In this document: positions 52,779 to 61,150 of the stretch, piece after piece | Position numbering within the stretch: position 1 is the stretch's first letter | How the letters are laid out: each line of letters opens with the position of its first letter | NCBI RefSeq assembly: GCF_002794255.1 | Contig: NZ_PGGW01000039.1 | Span: forward strand, 124,001 to 188,000 | Direction of reading: 5' to 3' | Length of the DNA: 64,000 nt | From: Streptomyces carminius | GTDB lineage: Bacteria > Actinomycetota > Actinomycetes > Streptomycetales > Streptomycetaceae | Notes under the pieces: model-generated | Seen by the model: the letters and a program-made list of their open reading frames with translations, nothing else | The model's database searches: none | What the model was told of the DNA's origin: nothing | Position numbers and translations under genes: made by a program

Positions 52779-53266
52779 GCCGTGTCCTCCCGTGCGGGGA
52801 CGTGCGGGTGTGTGCGGGGACGTGCGACACGGTACCGGCCGGGGCGGCGGTACGGGCCCTGCCCGGCGCGGCCCGCGGCGGTGTCCATCCGGACGGCGGG
52901 GTCCTACGGCGGTCCGGCGGCGTTGTCGGTGGCGGGTGCTGGCTTTCCGTCCGCTGCCGGCCGGTTCGGCGCCCCCGGTGGGGGACGCGGTGGCCAAGGG
53001 GGGTGGCCGCTGAGCGGTCCCCGGGCCTGCGGGCCCCGGGGCCGCGAAAAGGCTCCGACTCCGCCCCCCTCTCACCGCTCTCCCCGGCCCCGGTCCGGGC
53101 TTCTGCCGCTCCACGGCGGCGGTCCGCCGTGCGCCGACGGCGTGGGCGGCGCCCGTACCGCCCGCGGTGGCCCCCCGCGGGCGCCCGGGGCGGCGGTGTC
53201 ATGATGACCGCTCCCGGCGGGTTCCTTCCCGTGGGACACCCGGGGAGGACCGCTCAAGGAGGGCAC
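52779..53266. other. Intergenic region between divergent SRPBCC and thioesterase genes
   Basis: No gene is seen in these 488 bp. They must carry two divergent promoters, but no convincing box was identified. The right end provides AAGGAGG for the thioesterase gene. Confidence 0.5.
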
Positions 53267-53725
53267 GTGGAGGACCGGACGCGGCAGGAGCAGGCGAGCC
53301 CCGAGGTGCGGGCGCGCGTCAGGGCCGACTTCGAACGCCAGGGGCTGATGCGCCACCTCGGCGCCCGCCTGACGCACATCGGGCCGGGGAGCGCGCACAT
53401 CGTGCTCCCGGGCCGTCCCGAAGTGACCCAGCAGCACGGCTACTTCCACGCGGGGGCGACCAGCGCGGTCGCGGACAGCGCGGGCGGCTGCGCGGCGCTC
53501 ACACTCTTCCCCGAGGGCACCTCGGTGCTCTCGGTGGAGTACAAGATCAACCTCCTGGCGCCGGCCGTGGGCGACCACGTCGAGGCGGTGGGGACGGTCC
53601 TGCGGGCCGGGCGGACGCTGACCGTGTGCCGCCTGGAGGTGTTCGCCGTCCGGGACGGCGAACGGTCGCTCGTCGTGTCGGGCCAGCAGACGCTGATCCG
53701 GGTGGGCGAGCGCCCCGGGCGGTGA
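53267..53725 (+). CDS. PaaI-family thioesterase (hotdog fold)
   Basis: The predicted 152-residue cytoplasmic enzyme hydrolyses acyl-CoA thioesters, judged from the hotdog-fold pattern VTQQHGYFHAGATSAVADSA (about residues 48-67) and YKINLLAPAVGD with VEAVGTVLRAGRTLTVCRLE. The HGY and Asp-containing helix match the PaaI group. Its acyl substrate is unknown. The GTG at 53267 has AAGGAGG four bases upstream. Confidence 0.9.
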   Translation: MEDRTRQEQASPEVRARVRADFERQGLMRHLGARLTHIGPGSAHIVLPGRPEVTQQHGYFHAGATSAVADSAGGCAALTLFPEGTSVLSVEYKINLLAPAVGDHVEAVGTVLRAGRTLTVCRLEVFAVRDGERSLVVSGQQTLIRVGERPGR

Positions 53726-53860
53726 CCCCCTCCGGCGTACTGCCCCGGACTGCGCTCCGGGGGCGCCACCCGCGGGCGCCGTCCGGGCCGTGTCGGGGAC
53801 GCCGGACCGGGTACTGCGGGAAGGGCCCGGCCCAGCCACCCCACGACGTACGGAGGCCCC

Positions 53861-54340
53861 ATGTCCGAGGAGCAGAACGAGCAGAAGAAGCTGGTCGAGC
53901 TGATGCGGGACATGCCCATCGCGATGATGACCACCTTCGGGCTGGAAGGGCCGCACAGCTTCCCCATGGCCCGCCAGGAGGTCGAGCCGAGCGCCGAACT
54001 GTGGTTCATCACCGCCCAGGACACCCGCCACGTCCGCGAGCTCGGGACGGACCCGCGGGTGTCGCTGACCTTCTCCTCCCGGGACTCCTGGGTGGCGATG
54101 ACCGGGCGCGCGGAGCTCGTCCGCGACCAGGCCAAGCTCAAGGAGCTGTGGAACACCTTCGCCGAGGCGTGGCTGCCCGGCGGCCCCGACAACCCGGACG
54201 CGGTACTCATCCGCGTCGACGTGGAGCGCGCCGAATACTGGGACACCCCCGGCGGCAAGATCTCCTCGCTGATCAGCTTCGCCAAGACGAAACTGACCGG
54301 CGACACCTTCGACGCGGACCACGGGACCGTCCGGCCGTAG
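53861..54340 (+). CDS. Pyridoxamine 5'-phosphate oxidase-fold (general stress protein 26-like) flavin protein
   Basis: The predicted 159-residue cytoplasmic protein has the split-barrel FMN-binding fold: MPIAMMTTFGLEGPHSFPMA at about residues 18-37, ELWFITAQDTRHVRELGTDP and VALTFSS-like RVSLTFSSRDSWVAMTGRAE. The length and C-terminal AEYWDTPGGK match the general stress protein 26/PPOX family, some of which use F420. GGAGG precedes the ATG. It stands alone. Confidence 0.9.
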   Translation: MSEEQNEQKKLVELMRDMPIAMMTTFGLEGPHSFPMARQEVEPSAELWFITAQDTRHVRELGTDPRVSLTFSSRDSWVAMTGRAELVRDQAKLKELWNTFAEAWLPGGPDNPDAVLIRVDVERAEYWDTPGGKISSLISFAKTKLTGDTFDADHGTVRP

Positions 54341-54437
54341 GCGCTCCGGCGCCCGGCACGGCGCCGGGACGCGGCCGGTCTTCTCCGCGGGATCGGGGTC
54401 CGCTCAAGTCCCGTGGTCCGTAGTACCGGGTTGCCGG

Positions 54438-54875
54438 TCAAACGCCGGACGGTGCTTCTTCCCGGGGGCCGGACTCAGGTGCGAGGACGGCGCGAAGGCG
54501 GCCGATGCCCTGCTGCCACTTCGGGCTGCTGTGCGCCTCGTCCCAGAGTTCGGCGAGTTCGGAATCCTCGGCGACCACCCGGTCGAGGGCTTCGACGGCG
54601 AGCGGCCGGAGATCGCCGGCGAAAGCGGGAAGGGCCTGCTTGGGCCCGTAGCCGGTGCTGATCGCCTCACCGCCCGGGCACTGCGCCGCGACGAGCGCGG
54701 CGGCTGCGACAGCCTTCTCGCCCTCCGAGCTCTCGAGGTAGTCGCGGGCCTGGACGGCTCGGCCGAGCGTCGAGCGCACGAGGCTCTCGCGCTTGTCCGG
54801 GGCCGTCTCGTCCAGGGTGTGGGCGAAGTCCGCGGCCATGTCGTTCTCGAAAGGACCGACGTCCCAGGCTCCCAT
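54438..54875 (-). CDS. DUF4259 domain-containing protein
   Basis: The predicted 145-residue protein starts with MGAWDVGPFENDMAADFAHT, the hallmark of DUF4259, which is followed by helical sequence with an AVEALDRVVAEDSELAELWD segment. Function is unknown, but such proteins are widespread in actinobacteria and enteric bacteria. GAGGAGA lies six bases before the ATG at 54875; the extra upstream residues of the longer frame are not part of the family. Confidence 0.9.
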   Translation of the reverse strand: MGAWDVGPFENDMAADFAHTLDETAPDKRESLVRSTLGRAVQARDYLESSEGEKAVAAAALVAAQCPGGEAISTGYGPKQALPAFAGDLRPLAVEALDRVVAEDSELAELWDEAHSSPKWQQGIGRLRAVLAPESGPREEAPSGV

Positions 54876-55138
54876 GGTGTTCTCCTCGTGTTGACGTGCG
54901 GCGATCGTCGCAGCGGCCACTGACAGTGGCTGTCATGGGGAAAGCAGGACATGCTTCCGGGGGAGGGCGGAGCCGGCGCGGCCGGACATCTCGGCAGGCT
55001 CGTCTCCGGCACACCGCTGTTTGTGCAGGGGGGCTTCTTGTAGCTGGAGTCGTACGAGGTGGCCGGGATGGTGGGACGCCAGGTGTGCCGGGGCCGGGCA
55101 TGGCGGTGGCATCCGTCCGGCCGTAGCGGCCCGCGCCG
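54876..55138. other. Gene-free stretch upstream of DUF4259
   Basis: Nothing convincing is encoded in these 263 bp. They should hold the DUF4259 promoter (- strand). Confidence 0.4.
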
Positions 55139-55300
55139 TCAGTGCGAGGGCAGGGTGGCGGCGGCCTCGGTGAGGACGGTGCGCAGCCAGGTCCGGAGGT
55201 GGTTGTCGTAGAGCCACGGGTTCCAGACCAGGGCGAGGCCGGGGAAGGGGACGGCGCGGCCGGTTCCGGCGCCCCGCACACCGCTCCCGGCATTCAAGGC
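55139..55300 (-). pseudogene. Possible 3' remnant of an unidentified gene
   Basis: The frame ending at 55139 has a C-terminal part (PFPGLALVWNPWLYDNHLRT and WLRTVLTEAAATLPSH) that reads like a folded protein, while everything upstream in that frame is compositional noise. It could be the truncated end of a larger gene, or chance. The left boundary is estimated. Confidence 0.25.
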
Positions 55301-55495
55301 GACCGGGGAACATGGCACAAATGCACAGTTCTCGCGCGATCCATGCGGTCGGTGCATGCGGCCGGTGCATGAGGCCGGTGCGTGCGGAGATCTCCGGAGA
55401 CGGCCGGCGGCCCGTTCACCGGGCGCGCGGCGGTGGGCGGTGCCCGGGCCGGTCCGGCCGCCGGCGCGCGTCACCGCCGGCGACGGCGGCGGAGG
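55301..55495. other. Gene-free stretch downstream of the cold-shock-like gene
   Basis: No gene seen. GC-rich inverted sequences near 55430-55490 could terminate the cold-shock-like gene. Confidence 0.35.
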
Positions 55496-55720
55496 TCAGG
55501 CGGGCCGGGGCGTGATGCTCACCGCGCGGTAGTCGTATCCGTCCTGCTGGAAGCCGGGGGCCTCCCAGACGAGGTCCACGTGCTGTCCGGGGGAGAGCGT
55601 GCGGAATCCGGCCATCCTGATGTCGGAGAAGTGGCCCCAGCATCCGCCGGGGGTCTCGGGGCAGTCGAGCACGCCCCACCCCTCCTCGTCGTGCCACTCG
55701 CGGACAGTCGCAGTCACCAT
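55496..55720 (-). CDS. Small cold-shock-domain-like protein
   Basis: The predicted 74-residue protein resembles a one-domain OB-fold nucleic-acid-binding protein of the cold-shock type: VTATVREWHDEEGWGVLDCP corresponds to the first strands with the RNP1 region (EEGWGVL), and CWGHFSDIRMAGFRTL to RNP2 (variant). It is shorter and more divergent than the CspA at 59 kb. The start at 55720 lacks a ribosome binding site and follows a TAGGGT box by seven bases, suggesting a leaderless mRNA. Confidence 0.75.
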   Translation of the reverse strand: MVTATVREWHDEEGWGVLDCPETPGGCWGHFSDIRMAGFRTLSPGQHVDLVWEAPGFQQDGYDYRAVSITPRPA

Positions 55721-55727
55721 GCGGGGA

Positions 55728-55733
55728 ACCCTA
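55728..55733 (-). promoter_or_regulatory. Putative -10 box of the cold-shock-like gene
   Basis: On the minus strand TAGGGT lies seven bases before the ATG at 55720, the same arrangement as at fbiC and the HAD gene. Confidence 0.45.
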
Positions 55734-56331
55734 CGGCTCGGCCGGGCGGGTGACCCGGTGCCCCGGCCGGAGGCGGACGGCTGCGGCAGACGGGTACCGG
55801 CGCGGAACCTTTCACTCGCATGGACTGAAACCTGCAGTGGCTGATGTAGACATGCTTCCGCAGCAGGGCTAGTGTGTTTGCTGTAGCCAGGAAGTGAGTG
55901 AGGCGTGGCAGAGACGAACTGCCCGCATGCGGTACACGAGGTTGTGGCACGGCGGTGGAGTGGCGGGGCCGGAGCAGGTTTTGGGGTCCCCCCGCTGATC
56001 GCCGGGCCTGGTGGCCTTAAGACAGGGCCGCCGGCAGTACGCAGGATCCGCAGTACCAAGAGGTTTGTCAGAAGGAAGAGAGAAGGAGGAGGACGCCATC
56101 AGGATCGCCCGGGTGAGAACGGTTCGCCCGGGTACCGCAGGCCCCGGAACGGAAGGTGGTCCCACGGTCACGCATCCGCGATCCCCGCACTCTCCGCCCC
56201 CCGCCGGGGGCCGGTGCGGAAGCAGAAGGCCGGCGTCGCAGTAGCCGGTCGATGGTGTTACAAATCCCTCGGGGCCTTGGTGCCGTACGGCACCAAGGCC
56301 CCCTTGACGCGTTCCCCGATCAGAGGTGCAG
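55734..56331. other. Long leader region of the small MerR gene
   Basis: These 600 bp carry no convincing gene. The open frame from 55905 has no domain content and runs into the MerR gene out of frame. Notable elements are a purine-rich GAAGGAGGAGG near 56080-56095 with no good start codon after it (an ATC follows), and the perfect palindrome at 56271-56302. A structured leader RNA is possible but not shown. Confidence 0.45.
56271..56302. promoter_or_regulatory. Perfect 32-bp palindrome upstream of the MerR gene
   Basis: GGGGCCTTGGTGCCGT is followed at once by its exact reverse complement (16 + 16, no spacer), ending 29 bp before the MerR start codon. As DNA it could bind a dimeric regulator; as RNA it would form a very stable hairpin with a tiny loop, acting as terminator, attenuator or processing signal. 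Confidence 0.7.
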
Positions 56332-56670
56332 ATGACCGCAGGCACACCGCTCGACCGAATCGACGACGACGACTACCCCGCCTACACCATGGGACGGGCG
56401 GCGGAGATGCTCGGCACCACGCCCGCCTTCCTGCGGGCGCTCGGGGAAGCCCGGCTGATCACGCCGCTGCGCTCCGAGGGCGGCCACCGCCGCTACTCCC
56501 GCTACCAACTGCGGATCGCCGCCCGCGCCCGTGAACTGGTCGACCAGGGCACCGGCATCGAGGCGGCCTGCCGCATCATCATCCTGGAAGACCAGCTCGA
56601 AGAGGCCCAGCGCATCAACGAGGAACTGCGACGCGGTGGTGTCGGCTCCGGCCACAAGGCGGACGCCTGA
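56332..56670 (+). CDS. Small MerR-family helix-turn-helix protein
   Basis: The predicted 112-residue protein has an N-terminal MerR-type winged helix: YTMGRAAEMLGTTPAFLRAL (about residues 19-38), then GEARLITPLRSEGGHRRYSR and an arginine-rich ARARELVDQGTGIEAACRII helix and LEDQLEEAQRINEEL, likely a short dimerisation coil. No ligand domain is present, so it probably acts constitutively or by abundance. GAGG lies five bases before the ATG. Its position in the cold-shock cluster suggests a linked role. Confidence 0.87.
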   Translation: MTAGTPLDRIDDDDYPAYTMGRAAEMLGTTPAFLRALGEARLITPLRSEGGHRRYSRYQLRIAARARELVDQGTGIEAACRIIILEDQLEEAQRINEELRRGGVGSGHKADA

Positions 56671-56839
56671 CCCGCGTCCTCACGGGGACGGCAGCCGGCA
56701 CACCGCTCGGCCCGCGAGCGGTGTGCCGACCGGGCGTACCGCGGCTCCCGCGGTGTCCGCGGCGGGAGCGCCCAGGACTGTGGTCGCCCCCGCCCGCACC
56801 GCCCGCACCGCTGTCGTCACTTCACTGCTGTCACTGCTG

Positions 56840-57187
56840 TCATCGCTGTCCTGATGCGGGCTCCCGCCCGTCCCGCGAGCCACCGGGAGCCGGGGCGCCG
56901 AGCATCGCGGAAGCCCGCTGGAGCGGATCGACGATCGTCGCGACCGCGGCCCTGGGGGCGGTGCGGCAGGTGAAGCCGAGCCGGGCCATCGCCCTGAGCA
57001 CCTCGTCGCTGCTGAAATCGCGGCGGTCCTGGTGGGTGATGACCTGACCGACCTGCTTGGCGGGGTAGTGGCGGCGCCCGATGATCACGGACTCGCCGGT
57101 GACCGGCTCGGGCTTGACGCCCTTCATCGACGTCAGCACGCCACCCTTGGTGAGCTCGAACGGAAAGCGGGCGATTACACAGCGCAT
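56840..57187 (-). CDS. SCO5918-family protein
   Basis: The predicted 115-residue protein begins MRCVIARFPFELTKGGVLTS, continues MKGVKPEPVTGESVIIGRRH, and has PAKQVGQVITHQDRRDFSSD, the conserved core of the SCO5918 family found next to DEAD-box helicase and cspA in Streptomyces. Its biochemical role is unknown. The C-terminal 45 residues are variable. GAGG is five bases before the ATG. It is downstream of the DEAD-box gene, likely in the same cold-induced unit. Confidence 0.88.
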   Translation of the reverse strand: MRCVIARFPFELTKGGVLTSMKGVKPEPVTGESVIIGRRHYPAKQVGQVITHQDRRDFSSDEVLRAMARLGFTCRTAPRAAVATIVDPLQRASAMLGAPAPGGSRDGREPASGQR

Positions 57188-57267
57188 GATGCCTCACAGA
57201 GGAGCGGAAGGAGAGGGGAGGGGGAGGGGGGAGAGGGACCGGTCCCCCGGTCGGAGCGGTTCCGGTG

Positions 57268-58710
57268 CTAGGCGGCCGCACCGGAGACGGACCGCCGTGC
57301 GGACGCGCGCCGGGCCGCCGCGGCCGGGTGGCGCCGACCGCGTGAGGTGGCACCGCGCCCGGAGCGTTCGGCTACCGGTGCGGTGATGACGACCGGCACG
57401 CCGGAGGGCGCCCGGGCACCGGTGATGCGCTGCAGGGCCTCCGCACCGGCGCGGACCCGGGTGGTCTGCGGGACGATGCCGGCCGTCGCCATGAGGCGGG
57501 TCATGGCGCGGTGCTGGTCCGGGGTGACGAGGGTGACGACGCTGCCGGACTCGCCCGCGCGGGCCGTCCGGCCACCGCGGTGGAGGTAGTCCTTGTGGTC
57601 GGTCGGAGGATCGACGTTGACGACGAGGCCGAGACTGTCGACGTGGATGCCGCGCGCGGCGACGTTGGTCGCCACCAGCACGTTGACGTGCCCGCTCCGG
57701 AACTGCGTCAGCGTACGGGTGCGCTGCGGCTGGGACTTGCCCCCGTGCAGGGCGGCGGCCCGTACCCCGCTGCTCAGGAGGTGCCGGGTGAGGCGGTCGA
57801 CGGCGTGCTTGGTGTCCAGGAACATGATCACTCGGCCGTCGCGTGCGGCGATCTCGGTGGTGGCCGCGTGCTTGTCGGCGCTGTGGACGTGGAGCACATG
57901 GTGCTCCATCGTCGTGACCGCACCGGCCGACGGGTCGACGGAGTGCACGACGGGGTCGCTCAGGTAGCGGCGCACGAGCAGATCGACGTTGCGGTCGAGG
58001 GTGGCGGAGAACAGCATGCGCTGGCCCTGCGGGCGTACCTGGTCGAGCAGGGCGGTGACCTGCGGCATGAAGCCCATGTCGGCCATCTGGTCCGCTTCGT
58101 CGAGGACGGTGACGGAGACCTGGTCCAGCCGGCAGTCGCCGCGTTCGACGAGATCCCTGAGGCGCCCGGGGGTGGCGACGACGACCTCGGCACCGCCGCG
58201 CAGCGCGCCGGCCTGCCTGCCGATCGGCATCCCTCCCACGACCGTGGTCAGGCGCAGCCGCACCGAGCGGGCGTACGGCGCGAGTGCCTCGGTGACCTGC
58301 TGCGCCAGCTCACGCGTCGGTACGAGGACCAGCCCCAGCGGCTGCCGGGGCTCGGCGCGCCGTCCGGCCGTACGGGCCAGCAGCGCCAGTCCGAAGGCGA
58401 GGGTCTTGCCGGAACCGGTGCGCCCCCGGCCGAGGACGTCGCGGCCGGCGAGGGAGTTCGGCAGCGTCGCGGCCTGGATCGGGAACGGTGTGGTCAGGCC
58501 CTGCGCGCCGAGTGCGGCCAGCAGTTCCGCGGGCATGCCGAGATCGGCGAAGCTCGCGACGGCGGGCAGCGCCGGGGTGACCGTCTCCGGGAGGGCGAAC
58601 TCGCCCTGGAGCGCGGCGGGGCGGCGGGCGCGGCCGTGGGAACGGACCGGCCTGCCGGAGCGGCGCGGGGCCGATGAGCCGAACCGGTTGTTCGAGCGTA
58701 TGCGGTCCAT
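57268..58710 (-). CDS. DEAD-box ATP-dependent RNA helicase
   Basis: The predicted 480-residue helicase unwinds RNA structure, typically during cold growth. Motifs in order: Q region PFPIQAATLP, I GRGRTGSGKT (about 94-103), Ia PTRELAQQV, TPGR, II DEAD (about 204-207), III SAT, IV HGGKSQPQR, V VAARGIHVD and VI HRGGRTARAG (the usual GR-TGR reads GRTAR). The N terminus is Arg-rich and the C-terminal tail Ala/Arg-rich, as in Streptomyces homologues. GAGGAAGG precedes the ATG. The gene lies after cspA and before the SCO5918-family gene on the same strand. Confidence 0.93.
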   Translation of the reverse strand: MDRIRSNNRFGSSAPRRSGRPVRSHGRARRPAALQGEFALPETVTPALPAVASFADLGMPAELLAALGAQGLTTPFPIQAATLPNSLAGRDVLGRGRTGSGKTLAFGLALLARTAGRRAEPRQPLGLVLVPTRELAQQVTEALAPYARSVRLRLTTVVGGMPIGRQAGALRGGAEVVVATPGRLRDLVERGDCRLDQVSVTVLDEADQMADMGFMPQVTALLDQVRPQGQRMLFSATLDRNVDLLVRRYLSDPVVHSVDPSAGAVTTMEHHVLHVHSADKHAATTEIAARDGRVIMFLDTKHAVDRLTRHLLSSGVRAAALHGGKSQPQRTRTLTQFRSGHVNVLVATNVAARGIHVDSLGLVVNVDPPTDHKDYLHRGGRTARAGESGSVVTLVTPDQHRAMTRLMATAGIVPQTTRVRAGAEALQRITGARAPSGVPVVITAPVAERSGRGATSRGRRHPAAAARRASARRSVSGAAA

Positions 58711-58938
58711 GCGGAACCTTCCTCGATGCGGCGCGTATCAAGGAATTCTCGCAGCGGGAAGCGGCACGGAGAATTGCAAGAACAGGCCGGGTGGAATGAA
58801 GAATTGAATCGTGTGTCACGGCGCGGTCGAGAGGCGCCGAGCGGGTTTTCCCGGAGGGAGTCCGGGTGGGTGGGGCCGCGGGTTTCCCGCAGTCCTCCCG
58901 GCGTCGTCCCGCAGGCGGGGCCACCGTGGGAAGCGCAT

Positions 58939-58980
58939 GCAGCAGGGGCCCGCACCCCGAAGGATGCGGGCCCCTGCTGC
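58939..58980 (-). terminator. Hairpin terminator of cspA
   Basis: GCAGCAGGGGCCCGCA (58939-58954) and TGCGGGCCCCTGCTGC (58965-58980) pair perfectly over 16 bp with a ten-base loop, 17 bp downstream of the cspA stop. Confidence 0.88.
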
Positions 58981-58996
58981 GAAGTGTGCGCCGGTG

Positions 58997-59200
58997 TCAG
59001 GCGGTGACGATGTTCTCGGCCGTCGGACCCTTCTGTCCCTGCGCGATGTCGAAGCTCACCTTCTGGCCTTCGAGCAGCTCGCGGAAGCCCTGGGCGGCGA
59101 TGTTCGAGTAGTGGGCGAACACGTCGGCGCCGCCACCGTCCTGCTCGATGAAGCCGAATCCCTTTTCCGCGTTGAACCACTTCACGGTGCCAGTAGCCAT
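58997..59200 (-). CDS. cspA: Cold shock protein CspA
   Basis: The predicted 67-residue single-domain RNA chaperone starts [20 protein letters not shown], containing RNP1 (KGFGFI), then DVFAHYSNI as RNP2 and ends [17 protein letters not shown]. All aromatic nucleic-acid contacts are conserved. AAGGAG is seven bases before the ATG at 59200; the longer frame to 59377 is leader sequence. It has a long leader with a hairpin and its own strong terminator. Confidence 0.96.
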   Translation of the reverse strand: MATGTVKWFNAEKGFGFIEQDGGGADVFAHYSNIAAQGFRELLEGQKVSFDIAQGQKGPTAENIVTA

Positions 59201-59741
59201 GTCTTGCTCCTTCGGGGCAGTGAGTCGGCGTCCGCACTGTACGGACGCCGTGTCGCCGCGATGATCACCCCGCCGGAAGAAGACCGGTGCCAAAAAACAC
59301 TCCCAGTGGCGCAGAAGCCGACCGGGAGGAAACTGGAATTCGGGAACCACAACTGCAACTGAGATCGACAGTAGCACGTTGCGGCGGTCTGTGCGCGCTC
59401 AATGAATTTGCTCCGCCTGTTGTCGCAGCGAAACTGCCCGCACATTTCACCGAATTCTCTTCCCGCGGGTACAGATATGATGCCGTCCGGGCCTCGTCGG
59501 TCCGTGGAGCCACGGCCACGGCGTCTCCCTCGGCCACGGGGGCGAAGACCGGATCGACGCGGGCGGACGCCGGCCGGGGTGTCGCACGGTTCCCCGTGTG
59601 TGCTGGATCCGCTCCGGCGGGGGCTGCCCGCGGGAGACGGCCACTCCGCCCGCCCTGCGCGGCGGGCAGGACGCGAGCCCGCGGCACCCGCCTCACAGGC
59701 CATCGACGGACACCGGCACACCGGCACAGAGGAGCACGCCC
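59201..59741. other. Divergent regulatory region of cspA and the fructosamine kinase gene
   Basis: No gene is seen in these 541 bp. Part should be the cspA leader (- strand), which contains a hairpin at 59226-59250. On the plus strand TATGAT at 59476-59481 is a good -10 box for the kinase gene, though with a leader of about 260 bp and no obvious -35. Confidence 0.5.
59226..59250 (-). promoter_or_regulatory. Hairpin in the cspA 5' leader
   Basis: CGGCGTCCG and CGGACGCCG pair perfectly around a seven-base loop, about 26 bases upstream of the cspA start codon. Cold-shock mRNAs often carry temperature-sensitive leader structures; this is a candidate element, not shown to act. Confidence 0.4.
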
Positions 59742-60626
59742 GTGACAGAACCGACGTCCCTCCTGCTCTCCCGCCTGCACGCGGCCGGTCTGCACGACGT
59801 CGTCGCGGTCGAGCCGGCCACCGGAGGGCTCGCCGCGACCGCGGGGTTCGCACGCCGCGGTGACGGCACATCGGTGTTCGCCAAGGCGTTCGGCGAGCCG
59901 TCGCCGGGTGCCGTTTTCGCCGCGGAGGCCGAGGGGCTCACCGTGCTGCGCGAGGCGGGCGGCGTCGCCACGCCCGACGTCGTCCTCGCGGACCGCGACC
60001 TGCTCGTGCTGTCCGTACTGCGGCCCCGGCCGCGTACCGAAGCCTTCTGGGAGCGGCTCGCGCATGTGCTCGCACACCTGCACACCACCACGCGGCACCC
60101 CCGGTTCGGGTGGCACCGGGACAACTGGCTGGGCCGTCGCCGGCAGGTCAACACCTGGGAGGACGACGGGTTCGAGTTCTTCGCCCGGCACCGCCTGCTG
60201 CGCTGGCTGGGCGAGCCCCGTGTCGAGGAGGCGCTGGACAGCGCGGACCGGGCGGCCCTGGAGCGACTGTGCGACCGGCTGCCCGAGCTGCTGCCGGTCA
60301 GACCCGCGTGCCTGACGCACGGTGACCTGTGGGCCCTGAACGTCATGGCCACCCCCGACGGGCGACCCGCACTGATCGACCCGGCCGTGTCGTACACATG
60401 GGCCGAGGTCGACCTGGCCCACGTGTGGACCACGGCACCGCCGCCCGAGGCGCATGTGCTGTTCGAGTTGTACGCCGAGCTGACCGGGCTCGACCGCGAC
60501 TGGCGCGAACGCATGCCGATCCTCCAGCTCCGCCAGCACCTGGCCGTGATCGCCCAGTTCGACCCCGACTGGGGTGCCGCCGATCTCGTCCGCGCCACGC
60601 TCGCTCCGTTCCGCCGGCGGACCTGA
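59742..60626 (+). CDS. Fructosamine kinase family protein
   Basis: The predicted 294-residue cytoplasmic kinase belongs to the fructosamine-3-kinase/aminoglycoside-phosphotransferase-like family, which phosphorylates glycated amines and leads to deglycation. Hallmarks are VFAKAF (nucleotide-binding Lys), FGWHRDNWLG, the catalytic-loop HGDLWALNVM (about residues 193-202) with Asp, the DPAVSYTWAEVDLAH metal site and a C-terminal helical bundle. GAGGAG is eight bases before the GTG. Confidence 0.92.
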   Translation: MTEPTSLLLSRLHAAGLHDVVAVEPATGGLAATAGFARRGDGTSVFAKAFGEPSPGAVFAAEAEGLTVLREAGGVATPDVVLADRDLLVLSVLRPRPRTEAFWERLAHVLAHLHTTTRHPRFGWHRDNWLGRRRQVNTWEDDGFEFFARHRLLRWLGEPRVEEALDSADRAALERLCDRLPELLPVRPACLTHGDLWALNVMATPDGRPALIDPAVSYTWAEVDLAHVWTTAPPPEAHVLFELYAELTGLDRDWRERMPILQLRQHLAVIAQFDPDWGAADLVRATLAPFRRRT

Positions 60627-60701
60627 CCTGGGAGGTCCTGGAGCTTCCGGCCGACAGGTCGGGCTGCCGGTCGAGATCAACAGGTACGGGAGGGAATGCC
60701 G
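60627..60701. other. Short gap after the kinase gene
   Basis: No element recognised. It leads into a possibly frameshifted small gene. Confidence 0.3.
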
Positions 60702-60973
60702 GTGACCACAGCTCCCAGCGGCGGGCCCGCCCGCCGTTCCGGTCGTCGCATCCGCTGCGGACCATCCGTGACATCCGGGAGTCCTTGCCCGAGGGTCGGC
60801 GTCGGCGCTTCGACACGGAACTTGCCGACACGGAGATCGAGGCGCTGTCCGAGATACCCCACCGCCGGGTGACGCCGGGCAATGACGGCTTCGAGGAGTT
60901 CCTGCTCTCCGCTCCCTTCGAAGGGCTGGAGTTCGGCGCCCGCTCCTGCGACGAGCAGCCGGGCACCGAGTGA
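60702..60973 (+). pseudogene. Possible frameshifted small gene upstream of the toxin-antitoxin operon
   Basis: A GTG at 60702 opens a frame reading VTTAPSGGPARRSG, but the protein-like sequence then continues in another frame: LRTIRDIRESLPEGRRRRFD, ELADTEIEALSEI and GFEEFLLSAPFEGLEFG, with a stop at 60973. The combination resembles small Streptomyces hypothetical proteins found next to toxin genes, broken by one frameshift near 60745-60760. A sequencing error or a chance open frame is possible. Confidence 0.4.
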
Positions 60974-61131
60974 TCTGCCTGCTCGACACCAGGCCCGGGC
61001 CGCGCCGATGCAGTGCGCGCGTAGCCGGAGTGGTTCAGGTTGTCCTTGGCGACTGGCTGGTCTGCGCGGCCGATCGCCGCGCTCACGGCCGAAGGCTTGT
61101 CGGCGCAAGCTGTCAGCACCCGATGCCACCA
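60974..61131. other. Upstream region of the Phd/PIN operon
   Basis: No gene recognised in 158 bp. The open frame beginning at 60970 shows no domain. The right end carries operator half-site-like sequence (CAGCACC and GCCACC) before the full operator. Confidence 0.35.
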
Positions 61132-61150
61132 GGTAGCACCGGGTGCTACC
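61132..61150 (+). promoter_or_regulatory. Perfect operator of the toxin-antitoxin operon
   Basis: GGTAGCACC-G-GGTGCTACC is a perfect inverted repeat with one central base. It overlaps the -10 box (TACCGT, 61147-61152), so an antitoxin dimer bound here would block RNA polymerase. This is the usual autoregulation of Phd/YefM systems. Confidence 0.75.

Noticed and set aside
55905..56534. Open frame of about 210 codons upstream of and into the MerR gene
   Set aside because: No domain, poor codon pattern and extensive overlap with the MerR gene; more likely a leader region.
61018..61090. tRNA-like stretch GTAGCCGGAGTGGTTCAGG
   Set aside because: It resembles a D-arm start, but no matching acceptor, anticodon or T arms can be formed.
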